DNA from: Defluviitaleaceae bacterium
GTDB taxonomy: Bacteria > Bacillota > Clostridia > Lachnospirales > WRAX01
Length of the DNA stretch: 11,387 nucleotides
Assembly: GCA_009784355.1 (NCBI GenBank)
Contig: WRBU01000021.1
Span: 1 to 11,387 of the forward strand
Direction of reading: 5' to 3'
The notes under the pieces were generated by a model, which was not told the DNA's origin, did no database searches, and saw only the letters and a list, made by a program, of their open reading frames with translations. Within the stretch, counting starts at the first letter, position 1, and each line of letters starts with the position of its first letter. Made by a program: the position numbers and the translations under genes. This document shows positions 1 through 6,827 of this stretch, in pieces.

Positions 1-1
1 C

Positions 2-688
2 TCCGAAGCAACGTTGGTTAAAGCATTAGAAGAAAATGGCGTTGGACGACCATCCACATACGCCCCAACCATTGCGACCCTTACCGCCCGTGGGTATGTT
101 AGCAAAGAGCAAAAAAACCTGCATCCAACAGAACTCGGCGGCGTGGTAAACACGATTATGGAAGAAAATTTTGCACAAATTGTGGACATTGCTTTTACTG
201 CAAAAATGGAAGAAACCCTTGACTCCGTGGAAATGGGCGATGTGGCGTGGAAGGATATTTTGCGCAATTTCTACTATCCTTTTAACGAAACTGTGGAAAA
301 AGCCGCTGAAATTATTGAGCAAATTGAAATTAGAGATGAAGAAACGGATATAATTTGTGAAAAATGCGGACGCAATATGGTTATAAAATTTGGGCGTTAC
401 GGCAGATTTTTGGCTTGCCCTGGTTTTCCCGACTGCCAAAATGCAAAACCTCTTTTTGAAGATGCAGGGGTAGATTGCCCGCAATGCAAAAAAGCTCGGG
501 TTATGATTAAAAAATCCAAAAAAGGGCGGGTTTACTATGGATGCGAAAACCACCCAGAATGTGACTATATTTCATGGAACAAGCCCACAGGCAAGCCATG
601 CCCAAATTGTGGAAAGCCGCTTATAGAAAAAGGCAAGTCGCAAAAGGTGGTGTGTAGTGACGATAAAACATGCGGGTATCGTGAATAG
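2..688 (+). CDS. topA: DNA topoisomerase I (type IA), C-terminal part, 5' truncated by window edge
   Basis: Type IA topoisomerase relaxes negatively supercoiled DNA by single-strand passage. The reading frame is open from base 2 and begins inside the conserved region SEATLVKALEENGVGRPSTY (an SEATLV...GIGRPSTYA-type motif of the core), so the N-terminal Toprim domain and catalytic Tyr lie outside the window. After the end of the core (IIEQIEIRDEE) come three C-terminal topoisomerase zinc-finger modules: CEKCGR...CPGFPDC, CPQCKK...CENHPEC and CPNCGK...CSDDKTC. Each has the usual four cysteines, and each of the first two has the aromatic/glycine spacing seen in bacterial TopA. The protein ends at TAG 686-688. 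This multi-finger tail is normal for Bacillota TopA. The next gene starts 37 bases downstream on the same strand with no terminator between, so they may be co-transcribed. The identification is secure; only the full length is unknown. Confidence 0.97.
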   Translation, partial: SEATLVKALEENGVGRPSTYAPTIATLTARGYVSKEQKNLHPTELGGVVNTIMEENFAQIVDIAFTAKMEETLDSVEMGDVAWKDILRNFYYPFNETVEKAAEIIEQIEIRDEETDIICEKCGRNMVIKFGRYGRFLACPGFPDCQNAKPLFEDAGVDCPQCKKARVMIKKSKKGRVYYGCENHPECDYISWNKPTGKPCPNCGKPLIEKGKSQKVVCSDDKTCGYRE

Positions 689-725
689 GCTTTTTTCGGA
701 GTCGTGGGGGGATTTTGAAGTTTCT

Positions 726-1316
726 ATGAAAAAACAATTTTATCATTTTACCAAACGGGAAAATGTGGAAGGAATTTTGCGGGAGGGTCTGCTCTCAAAG
801 AGCAAATTTCTTGCCCTTGGCAGCAAAATCAGGGAAGAAGCAATTCATCTTTGGTTTGCACCAAGCAACGATGTGATGGGATATTTTAGAAATGAAGATT
901 ATGTTTGCTTGGAAGCGGATGTTGATTCGTCAGATTGTATTATTGCGCCAATGGATGTTATTTCTGCAGCGTTTTACAACTTTTTTGCGGAAAAACAGGG
1001 CAATGTTGTCTTATACGACTATCGCAAGTTGGCAGAGCTACATGACCGAATGTCCGTGCCTATTGAAACTTACAAATTAGGTATGTTTCGCACTCCTGAG
1101 GTGCTTGTGAAAAAGCGTATAAACCCCGAAAACATTAGGGTTGTTAACCCTGCAAGAATTCGTAACGAATTTATCGATAATCTTAAAATCTACGAGGATA
1201 GTATAAAGAAATTTTCGCCGCAGGAATCGCAAAAAGTTGCTATGCATGACGATTCTAGCGGAATTTTAGCATCATATTTAACTAAGGATGGCGAATTTTT
1301 CACCATAAATGCATAA
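726..1316 (+). CDS. DarT-like (DUF4433-type) putative ADP-ribosyltransferase-fold protein
   Basis: The protein is about 196 residues. Near the N-terminus it reads FYHFTKRENVEGILREGLLS (residues 5-24), which matches the YHxT...N(L/V)xxIL..GLL opening shared by DarT and related NAD-using ADP-ribosyltransferases. Later segments also fit: HLWFAPSNDVMGYF resembles the beta-strand/helix after the nicotinamide pocket, and the PEVLVKKRINPENI region (residues 124-137) resembles the DarT segment carrying the catalytic Glu (AEFLV...P..I), making E125 the candidate catalytic residue. DarT modifies thymidine in single-stranded DNA, but I cannot assign that substrate here. I chose ATG 726 because the conserved fold starts just after it; an in-frame GTG at 657 would overlap topA and add 23 residues unlike the family. 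The SD is weak (TGAAG, or the G run at 706-711). No DarG-type macrodomain gene lies beside it. Function is inferred from motifs only. Confidence 0.6.
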   Translation: MKKQFYHFTKRENVEGILREGLLSKSKFLALGSKIREEAIHLWFAPSNDVMGYFRNEDYVCLEADVDSSDCIIAPMDVISAAFYNFFAEKQGNVVLYDYRKLAELHDRMSVPIETYKLGMFRTPEVLVKKRINPENIRVVNPARIRNEFIDNLKIYEDSIKKFSPQESQKVAMHDDSSGILASYLTKDGEFFTINA

Positions 1317-1340
1317 AAGGCGGTCTTGGTGACCGCCTTT
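1316..1340. terminator. Bidirectional hairpin between convergent genes
   Basis: This is a perfect 10-bp inverted repeat, AAAGGCGGTC / GACCGCCTTT, with a 5-nt TTGGT loop. It overlaps the last base of the DarT-like stop codon and ends 4 bases before the stop of the convergent cupin gene. The flanking A and T runs are short, so each direction has a modest U tract. The position and strong GC stem support a shared intrinsic terminator. Confidence 0.8.
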
Positions 1341-1344
1341 GCGC

Positions 1345-1845
1345 TTAATGATGTCCTTCTTCCAACTCTGCAACTTGTTTTGTGGCATGGACTGTTCCTT
1401 TTGGGTGATTTGGCGGGGCATATATGGTATATAGTTTCATTGGGGTGCTTCCTGTGTTTGTGATATTGTGCCAATGACCAGCGGGCACAAAAACAGCATC
1501 GTCATCGTACACAGGCTGTTCAAAATAGAGATTATCTTTGCTATCGCCTATTTGACAAAGTCCAACACCGCTTTCTAACCGCAAAAATTGATCAACATGA
1601 GGATGAACTTCTAAACCAAGACTTTCCCCCGGATTTACACTCATTACCGTAAGTTGCAAATGCGGCCCAGTCCATAGCGCAGTGCGGAATGTATCGTTGT
1701 GCAATGTTGCTTTTGCAATGTCAACCACAAAAGGTTGTGGGCCAAAATCTGTGTGACTTTCATTTTGAGCAACAATGGGTTGCTCGGCGTAAATGCCAAA
1801 ACCAACCGCAGTACCAGGGGCTATCCCAAATTCATTCATAGACAT
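1345..1845 (-). CDS. Cupin-domain protein (single conserved beta-barrel)
   Basis: The protein is 166 residues with both cupin motifs. Motif 1 reads LEVHPHVDQFLRLESGVG, with H81, H83, Q86 and E91 as candidate metal ligands. Motif 2 reads VPAGHWHNITNTG, with H126 as the usual motif-2 histidine and N130 following. The barrel fills most of the chain and there is no DNA-binding domain, signal peptide or membrane segment, so it looks like a free-standing cytosolic cupin. Many such proteins in anaerobes are annotated only as cupin-domain proteins; some are sugar-phosphate isomerases or dioxygenases, but nothing here picks one. ATG 1845 is preferred because AGGAG (1853-1857 on this strand) lies 7 nt upstream. 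It is monocistronic, convergent with the DarT-like gene and divergent from the pyrophosphatase gene. The fold is confident, the reaction unknown. Confidence 0.85.
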   Translation of the reverse strand: MSMNEFGIAPGTAVGFGIYAEQPIVAQNESHTDFGPQPFVVDIAKATLHNDTFRTALWTGPHLQLTVMSVNPGESLGLEVHPHVDQFLRLESGVGLCQIGDSKDNLYFEQPVYDDDAVFVPAGHWHNITNTGSTPMKLYTIYAPPNHPKGTVHATKQVAELEEGHH

Positions 1846-1870
1846 TTTATCGCTCCTAAAAATTTTATAT

Positions 1871-1876
1871 ATTATA
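1871..1876 (-). promoter_or_regulatory. Candidate -10 box for the cupin gene
   Basis: TATAAT on the minus strand lies 26 bases upstream of the cupin ATG and before its AGGAG. No good TTGACA-like -35 is found 16-18 bp upstream. An imperfect palindrome occupies that spacer instead, so the promoter may depend on an activator or be weak. Confidence 0.4.
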
Positions 1877-1881
1877 ATATG

Positions 1882-1908
1882 CTGCCTTGCCGTAAGAGGC
1901 AGATTTTT
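1882..1908 (+). other. Imperfect palindrome followed by T run; possible terminator or operator
   Basis: CTGCCT (1882-1887) pairs with AGGCAG (1897-1902), extendable by one G-T wobble, and is followed directly by a six-T run. On the plus strand this has the shape of an intrinsic terminator, but no rightward gene ends nearby. On the minus strand it sits where the -35/spacer of the cupin promoter would be, so it could be a regulator-binding site. The two readings cannot be separated from sequence alone. Confidence 0.35.
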
Positions 1909-1922
1909 TATGAAAAAAATAT

Positions 1923-1950
1923 TTGAAAATATACAGCATTGTGATATAAT
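1923..1950 (+). promoter_or_regulatory. Sigma-A-type promoter of the soluble pyrophosphatase gene
   Basis: TTGAAA (1923-1928), a 16-bp spacer, then a perfect TATAAT (1945-1950) preceded by TGA, giving an extended -10. The start codon is 25 bp downstream of the -10, leaving a short leader that contains GGAGG. Confidence 0.75.
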
Positions 1951-1974
1951 GGTACGATACTAATGGAGGTTTTG

Positions 1975-3606
1975 ATGATGACACAAGACAATATATATAT
2001 TTTCGGACACAAAAGCCCTGACACAGACAGCATTTGCGCCGCTGTGGCATATGCTCACTTAAAGCAAACGCTAGGGTTTGCGGGAGCAAAACCGTATAGG
2101 TTGGGCGATGTAAATCTTGAAACTCAGTTTGTGCTGGATTACTTTGGGGTCGAAGCTCCTGCATTTTTAAAAGACGTACGGCGCAAAATTTCTGATGTAA
2201 GCGTATACGAGCCTGTGTCTGTTTTGGAAGACGAGCCCATTAAAACCGCATGGGATATGATGAGAAACGACGACATAGGTCGTTTGGTGCCTATAACCTG
2301 CTCTAAAAACAAGCTAAAAGGTATCATTGGTATGGGAAATGTTACAGAAATTTTTATGGATGATAGCAAAGAGGAAGTTGTGCAACACCACGAAATTTTA
2401 TTTAAAAATTTAATTAAAATTCTCGACGGGCGGCAAATTGGCGGCGAATATAAATATGATGCCCTTTGCGGCAGTATTTACCTTGGTCCTGTGCCAGAAG
2501 GTGCGGATGTGTGCGACAAAGATATTGTAATAAGTGGTAGCATAGAAAATGCTTGGAAATTGGTATATGAAAATGATTTTGGTTGTCTTATACTGACCAA
2601 TGGTATTGTACCAAAGGGCTTGGAAAATGCAAAATGCGCCATCGTATGCGTGGATTGGTCAACATTTAAAGTGGTGAGCCTTATAAAGCAAGCCATTTCT
2701 GCCCGTTCTATAATGAACACCAAGGGCATAGTTTCTTTTACAAGAGATGACTATTTAGACAAAGTGCAGGAAGTTATGCGTAGCAACCGTTTTCGCAATT
2801 TTCCTATTGTCAGTGATGACGGCACGCTTTGCGGAGTATTGTCAAGACGGCATGTTATGGGGGTTGCGGGCAAAAAGGTGATAATGGTTGACCATAACGA
2901 GCGAAGCCAAAGTGTGGATGGGCTGGAGCAGGCAGATATTATTGAAATTATTGACCACCACCGCATAGCAGACATACAAACCGAAGCCCCGCTATACAGC
3001 CACATGGAGCCCCTTGGCTGCACCTGCACCATTATCTACAAAATGTACAAAGAAAATGAAACAGACATCCCCAAAAACATGGCAGGAATAATGCTTGGGG
3101 CAATTTTGTCCGACACGCTTAATTTCACTTCGCCCACATGCACTAACACGGATATTCTGGCGGGACAAAGGCTTGCAAAAATTGCAGAAGTGGACATTGA
3201 CGACTTTGCAATTAAAATGTTTAAAGCGGGAACAGACCTGAGCAAAATGACCATTGCCGATATGCTTTCTATGGATAGGAAACGCTTTAATATAGGTGAC
3301 CGCTCGGTTTACATTTCTCAATTTACTACTTATGATTTTGAAAGCATTATGGAACGAAAGCACGAAATTTTAAATGAAATTAACATTTTTTACGATAACA
3401 ATGAATGCAGCCTAGTAATGCTTATGCTCACAGACCTTTCTCAAAACGGCAGTGAAATTTTTGCTGTGGGGCGTGCAAAGGATTTGGCGGATACTGCCTT
3501 TGGCATCAAACATGACCAAAACCATGCTTTTGTAGTTGGTGCGGTATCCCGCAAAAAGCAAATTTTGCCGAATTTATCGCAAGCCGCAAGTGGCGGCGGA
3601 GCTTAA
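1975..3606 (+). CDS. ppaC: CBS/DRTGG-domain Mn-dependent family II inorganic pyrophosphatase
   Basis: It hydrolyses cytosolic PPi to two phosphates, pulling biosynthetic reactions forward. Family II (DHH) signatures are present: GHKSPDTDS with metal ligands H12, D16 and D18; DHN at 306-308; DHH at 327-329; and the DHHA2 phosphate-binding SRKKQ at 525-529. At about 543 residues it is far longer than the ~310-residue basic enzyme because a regulatory block is inserted: CBS1 (about 72-127), a DRTGG-like segment (about 128-242) and CBS2 (about 243-297). In characterised CBS-PPases these domains bind adenine nucleotides, AMP/ADP inhibiting and ATP or diadenosine polyphosphates activating. I chose ATG 1975 (or the adjacent ATG 1978) because GGAGG 1965-1969 precedes it by 5 or 8 nt; an upstream in-frame ATG at 1963 would contain the SD itself. 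No clear terminator follows. The gly-rich tail SGGGA is of no known role. Confidence 0.95.
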   Translation: MMTQDNIYIFGHKSPDTDSICAAVAYAHLKQTLGFAGAKPYRLGDVNLETQFVLDYFGVEAPAFLKDVRRKISDVSVYEPVSVLEDEPIKTAWDMMRNDDIGRLVPITCSKNKLKGIIGMGNVTEIFMDDSKEEVVQHHEILFKNLIKILDGRQIGGEYKYDALCGSIYLGPVPEGADVCDKDIVISGSIENAWKLVYENDFGCLILTNGIVPKGLENAKCAIVCVDWSTFKVVSLIKQAISARSIMNTKGIVSFTRDDYLDKVQEVMRSNRFRNFPIVSDDGTLCGVLSRRHVMGVAGKKVIMVDHNERSQSVDGLEQADIIEIIDHHRIADIQTEAPLYSHMEPLGCTCTIIYKMYKENETDIPKNMAGIMLGAILSDTLNFTSPTCTNTDILAGQRLAKIAEVDIDDFAIKMFKAGTDLSKMTIADMLSMDRKRFNIGDRSVYISQFTTYDFESIMERKHEILNEINIFYDNNECSLVMLMLTDLSQNGSEIFAVGRAKDLADTAFGIKHDQNHAFVVGAVSRKKQILPNLSQAASGGGA

Positions 3607-3719
3607 TAAATCCTGTCCAGTAAGTTGTCTATCACAACGAGTATAGTGTGTGCGCAAGATTATATAAAGTACGAAACGGGGGGATAAATATTCAATCACA
3701 TACAATTTGGAGCAACGTT

Positions 3720-4331
3720 TTGCTTACAGACTCGGGATTTTATTATGATAATGAACTAGATAAACCCCTAGATTTATTGATAAATCATCTCAAGGTCATG
3801 CTTCAAAAAACGTTTGCAGAAGCAACTGTGCTGTTTGTTCCAACGGCATCAATGCAAAATGAGCTAAAAGCAAAAGAAATAATCAAACGACTAAAAAACG
3901 AATTGTTATCTATGGGATTTCTATCGGACAATATTACCATATACGACATTGACGACTCGTTGACGATAAGCGACGCTATGGAATTCGATGTCATTTATTT
4001 GACAGGCGGAAATACGCCATACCTTGCAAAACGTGTAAAAGAAGCCGGTTTTGACAAGATAATTGAAGAGATGATTTATGCAAACAAAGTGTATATAGGC
4101 ATGAGTGCTGGTAGTGCGTTACTTGCAAATCATTTTAATGTTGACGAATTCAATGACCCGCAATTTTGTGGACTTGGCATATTAAAGGCTTATTTTTCTG
4201 CTCATTGCGATGATAATACGCCAATTCGCACTGATTTGCCGTTGTCTCACATTGCACTTCGAGAAAATCAAGCCATAAAATTATCGTGGAATGAGTACGA
4301 ACTAATTGATGGCAATTTGCAATACCAATAA
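3720..4331 (+). CDS. Peptidase S51 family protein (dipeptidase E-like)
   Basis: The family comprises cytoplasmic serine peptidases with a class-I glutamine-amidotransferase-like fold, including PepE (Asp-X dipeptides) and cyanophycinase. Visible here: N-terminal strand LLTDSGF, VLFVPTAS, the IYLTGGNTPYL loop, and the nucleophile elbow GMSAGS (Ser at bases 4104-4106). The AHCDD segment (His at 4203-4205) is the probable catalytic His. Length (about 203 residues, or 227 with the longest start) suits PepE rather than the larger cyanophycinases. The start is uncertain: no ATG lies near the expected N-terminus. TTG 3720 is preferred because GGAG (3709-3712) is 7 nt upstream; GTG 3648 is in frame but has no good SD and adds 24 residues unlike the family. 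It lies between two pyrophosphatase genes on the same strand, 113 nt after the first, with no obvious functional tie. Confidence 0.85.
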   Translation: MLTDSGFYYDNELDKPLDLLINHLKVMLQKTFAEATVLFVPTASMQNELKAKEIIKRLKNELLSMGFLSDNITIYDIDDSLTISDAMEFDVIYLTGGNTPYLAKRVKEAGFDKIIEEMIYANKVYIGMSAGSALLANHFNVDEFNDPQFCGLGILKAYFSAHCDDNTPIRTDLPLSHIALRENQAIKLSWNEYELIDGNLQYQ

Positions 4332-4363
4332 ACAAGAAACGTGCATGTAATATAAGTGTTAAT

Positions 4364-4381
4364 AGCGTTATTTACGCTTTT
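4364..4381 (+). terminator. Weak hairpin after the peptidase gene
   Basis: AGCGT / ACGCT with a TATTT loop, ending in TTTT, 33 bases after the peptidase stop. The stem is only 5 bp, so termination would be leaky. Confidence 0.35.
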
Positions 4382-4489
4382 AATCAAATAAAATATTGTG
4401 AATCTTATGAATTCGTATGGAGGCCGTTTCCTAGAGTTGACGTAAAATCCGCACAACTCATTACTGAACACAGGCTCTAAAAATTCCTA
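4382..4489. other. Non-coding stretch with inverted repeat, no gene seen
   Basis: Between the peptidase gene and the hppA promoter there is no credible reading frame. The only structure I can see is GAGTTG (4434-4439) / CAACTC (4454-4459), a perfect 6-bp inverted repeat around a 14-base loop. It lies just after a GC-richer patch (4417-4434) that stands out from the AT-rich surroundings. It does not match a riboswitch class that I recognise. Confidence 0.4.
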
Positions 4490-4518
4490 TTGCAATTTAA
4501 AACAATTAGTGATATAAT
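4490..4518 (+). promoter_or_regulatory. Sigma-A-type promoter of hppA
   Basis: TTGCAA (4490-4495), a 17-bp spacer and a perfect TATAAT (4513-4518) with an upstream TGA extended -10. It ends 43 bp before the hppA ATG, so the membrane pyrophosphatase can be expressed independently of the upstream genes. Confidence 0.8.
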
Positions 4519-4561
4519 TGTCGAATAAAAAAATATCAAAAAATTGAAGGGATGTTATGTT

Positions 4562-6748
4562 ATGAATTTCGAGTGGGCTTTTGCAATTGGCGGGGCAGGT
4601 GCGTTAATAGCTCTTGTTTTTGCCTTTGTTCAAAGCAGGCGGGTAATGGCCTTTGATGAGGGCACAGACAGAATGAAAAAAATTGCAGGTGCTATTAGAA
4701 AAGGTGCAGCTGCATACCTTAAGCGTCAGTTTAAAGTTGTAGCAATTTTCTATGTAGTTGTTGTGGTTGTTTTGGCAGTAATGGCTATACTTGGCTATTT
4801 ATCGCCGTTTATGCCTGTTGCATTCATTCTTGGCGGGGCATTGACTCAGCTTTCAGCGTTTATAGGCATGAAAATTGCCACATACGCTAATGTTCGCACT
4901 GCTAATGCGGCACAAACAAGTCTAAATAAAGGCTTGCGTGTTGCTTTTTCATCTGGTTCTGTTTTGTCTTTTACAGTAGTAGGTCTATCCTTGTTGGATG
5001 TTTCCGCATGGTTTTTAGTCTTGCGCTTTGTATTTGACCTATCCCCAACAGAAATTGCGGACAATATGGTTATGTTTGGTGTTGGTGTTGCGGTATTTGC
5101 ACTTTTTGCACGTGTTGGCGGCGGTATTTTTACCAAAGCTGCAGACGTTGGCGCAGACCTTGTTGGTAAGGTTGAGGCAGGAATTCCCGAAGATGACCCG
5201 AGAAACCCAGCGGTTATCGCTGACAACGTGGGCGATAACGTGGGTGACGTAGCAGGTATGGGTGCTGACCTTTATGAAAGCTATATAAAGTCCATGCACG
5301 CCGCTATTGCTCTTGGCTATGCCGCATTTATGAATGCTGGTGAAGGTATGATTTTTGCATCAATGTTCTTGCCTGTTGGCTTGGCTGTTGTGGGTGTTAT
5401 CGCATCCCTTATAGGGACTTTCTTCATCCGCACAAAAGAAAAAGCTACTCAAAAACAGCTTCTTGGCACGCTTCGTCTTGGTACATATGGTGCTGCAATT
5501 ATAGCCGCCATTGGTTTTGCTCCTGTAACATACTTTGTAATGGGTGCCGAGCATTGGTTTGGGCTTTATATAGCCATTTTGGCTGGTCTTGTAGCAGGTT
5601 GCTTTATCGCATATTTTACAGAGTATTACACGTCGGCGCACTATAAGCCAACGAAGAAATTGGCAGAAAGCTCCGAAACAGGCTCTGCTACATTCATAAT
5701 CGGCGGTATCTCGCTTGGCATGAAATCAACGCTTGCCCCGATTTTGATAGTAATTGCGGCTGTTGTAGTGGCGTTTATTGCGGCTGGCGGTGTGTTTGGC
5801 GGTCAAGGATTTTTCAGCGGTGAAGCGACGGAGTTCACTTTCTCTCACGGACTTTACGGCATCGGTCTTGCGGCTGTTGGTATGCTTTCCACACTTGGTT
5901 TGACCCTTGCATGTGATGCTTACGGTCCTGTTGCGGACAATGCTGGCGGTATTGCAGAAATGGCTGGTCTTGACCCAGTTGTGCGTGAGCGTACAGACGC
6001 TCTTGACTCTATTGGTAACACGACAGCGGCTACGGGCAAAGGATTTGCTATTGGCTCTGCTGCTTTGACATCCCTTGCACTTTTAATTTCTTTCATAAAA
6101 TTGGCTGTAAGAGCCATTGATAATTTGCGTGTAGAAACCTATGGATACGAAGCGGGCAGTTTTACTATGGCTGACCTTGACCTTTCCATAGCTAACCCAA
6201 GCCTTTTGATGGGTGTTTTCATTGGTGCCGGACTTGTTTTCGTATTCTCTGCCATGACTATGTCTGCTGTTAAAAAAGCGGCACAAAGCATTGTTATTGA
6301 GGTTCGTAGGCAATTTAAAGAAATCCCTGGGCTAATGGAAGGCAAAGCTGAGCCAGAGTACGAAAAGTGTGTTGACCTTTGCGCAAAATCTGCTTTACAA
6401 CAGATGGTAGCTCCAACCGCTTTGGGTGTTGTAACGCCGATACTCACAGGGCTTGTCTTTGGTGTAGAAGGCATCATTGGTCTTATCGCTGGTTCTACTG
6501 TTATTGGTTTTGTTGTGGCAATTTTCATGGCAAATGCTGGTGGTGCGTGGGACAATGCGAAAAAATACATTGAAGCAGGAAATCACGGCGGCAAAAACAG
6601 CGAAAGCCACAAGGCGGCTGTTATAGGCGACACCGTAGGCGACCCGTTTAAAGACACAACAGGTCCTTCCATCAACACTTTGTTTAAAATGGTAACAACC
6701 GTAGCGATGGTATTTGTTAGCGTAATCGTTGCTTACTCAATTTTCTAA
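4562..6748 (+). CDS. hppA: Membrane-bound K+-dependent, ion-pumping pyrophosphatase (probably Na+)
   Basis: This polytopic membrane enzyme couples PPi hydrolysis to ion export. The protein is 728 residues, typical of the family, with about 16 hydrophobic segments. Hallmarks are the catalytic loop DVGADLVGKVE...EDDPRNPAVIADNVGDNVGD (D211 and D212 in this numbering), a second acidic loop (DAYGPVADNAGG) and the C-terminal DNAKKYIE...GDTVGDPFKDTTGPS. The segment GNTTAATGKGFAIGSAAL has Ala489 and Gly492 where K+-independent enzymes carry Lys and Thr, so K+ dependence is expected. A gate Glu within GADLYESY in a K+-dependent enzyme fits the Na+-pumping group better than plant-type H+ pumps, but this is inference from motif position. 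ATG 4562 is chosen because AAGGGA lies 9 nt upstream; the in-frame TTG 4544 precedes that SD. It has its own promoter and ends at a strong terminator. Confidence 0.97.
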   Translation: MNFEWAFAIGGAGALIALVFAFVQSRRVMAFDEGTDRMKKIAGAIRKGAAAYLKRQFKVVAIFYVVVVVVLAVMAILGYLSPFMPVAFILGGALTQLSAFIGMKIATYANVRTANAAQTSLNKGLRVAFSSGSVLSFTVVGLSLLDVSAWFLVLRFVFDLSPTEIADNMVMFGVGVAVFALFARVGGGIFTKAADVGADLVGKVEAGIPEDDPRNPAVIADNVGDNVGDVAGMGADLYESYIKSMHAAIALGYAAFMNAGEGMIFASMFLPVGLAVVGVIASLIGTFFIRTKEKATQKQLLGTLRLGTYGAAIIAAIGFAPVTYFVMGAEHWFGLYIAILAGLVAGCFIAYFTEYYTSAHYKPTKKLAESSETGSATFIIGGISLGMKSTLAPILIVIAAVVVAFIAAGGVFGGQGFFSGEATEFTFSHGLYGIGLAAVGMLSTLGLTLACDAYGPVADNAGGIAEMAGLDPVVRERTDALDSIGNTTAATGKGFAIGSAALTSLALLISFIKLAVRAIDNLRVETYGYEAGSFTMADLDLSIANPSLLMGVFIGAGLVFVFSAMTMSAVKKAAQSIVIEVRRQFKEIPGLMEGKAEPEYEKCVDLCAKSALQQMVAPTALGVVTPILTGLVFGVEGIIGLIAGSTVIGFVVAIFMANAGGAWDNAKKYIEAGNHGGKNSESHKAAVIGDTVGDPFKDTTGPSINTLFKMVTTVAMVFVSVIVAYSIF

Positions 6749-6768
6749 ATCAGTACACGAAAAAACGC

Positions 6769-6804
6769 AAAAGGCGAGCAGAAATTTCTCTGCTCGCCTT
6801 TTTT
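6769..6804. terminator. Strong intrinsic terminator of hppA, probably bidirectional
   Basis: A perfect 14-bp stem, AAAAGGCGAGCAGA / TCTGCTCGCCTTTT, with a 6-nt loop and a T6 run (6799-6804) begins 21 bp after the hppA stop. On the minus strand the hairpin ends in TTTTGCG then a T run, so it can also stop leftward transcription from the membrane-protein gene. Confidence 0.93.
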
Positions 6805-6827
6805 GATTTTTAAGATTAATAGTTGCA

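Noticed and set aside
657..725. GTG-initiated N-terminal extension of the DarT-like protein
   Set aside because: It overlaps topA by 32 bases, has no SD and encodes residues with no resemblance to the family; ATG 726 sits directly before the conserved start of the fold.
3624..3638. Small inverted repeat GTTGT/ACAAC after the soluble pyrophosphatase
   Set aside because: Stem of only 5 bp with no following T run; not enough to call a terminator.
4846..5226. Open frame antisense to hppA
   Set aside because: It is a shadow of the well-conserved membrane pyrophosphatase; composition is low-complexity Ala/Thr/Pro with no family resemblance.
6745..6827. C-terminal continuation of the small membrane-protein frame
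   Set aside because: It is a translation of the terminator hairpin and overlaps the hppA stop; a one-base shift gives a natural end at 6828.
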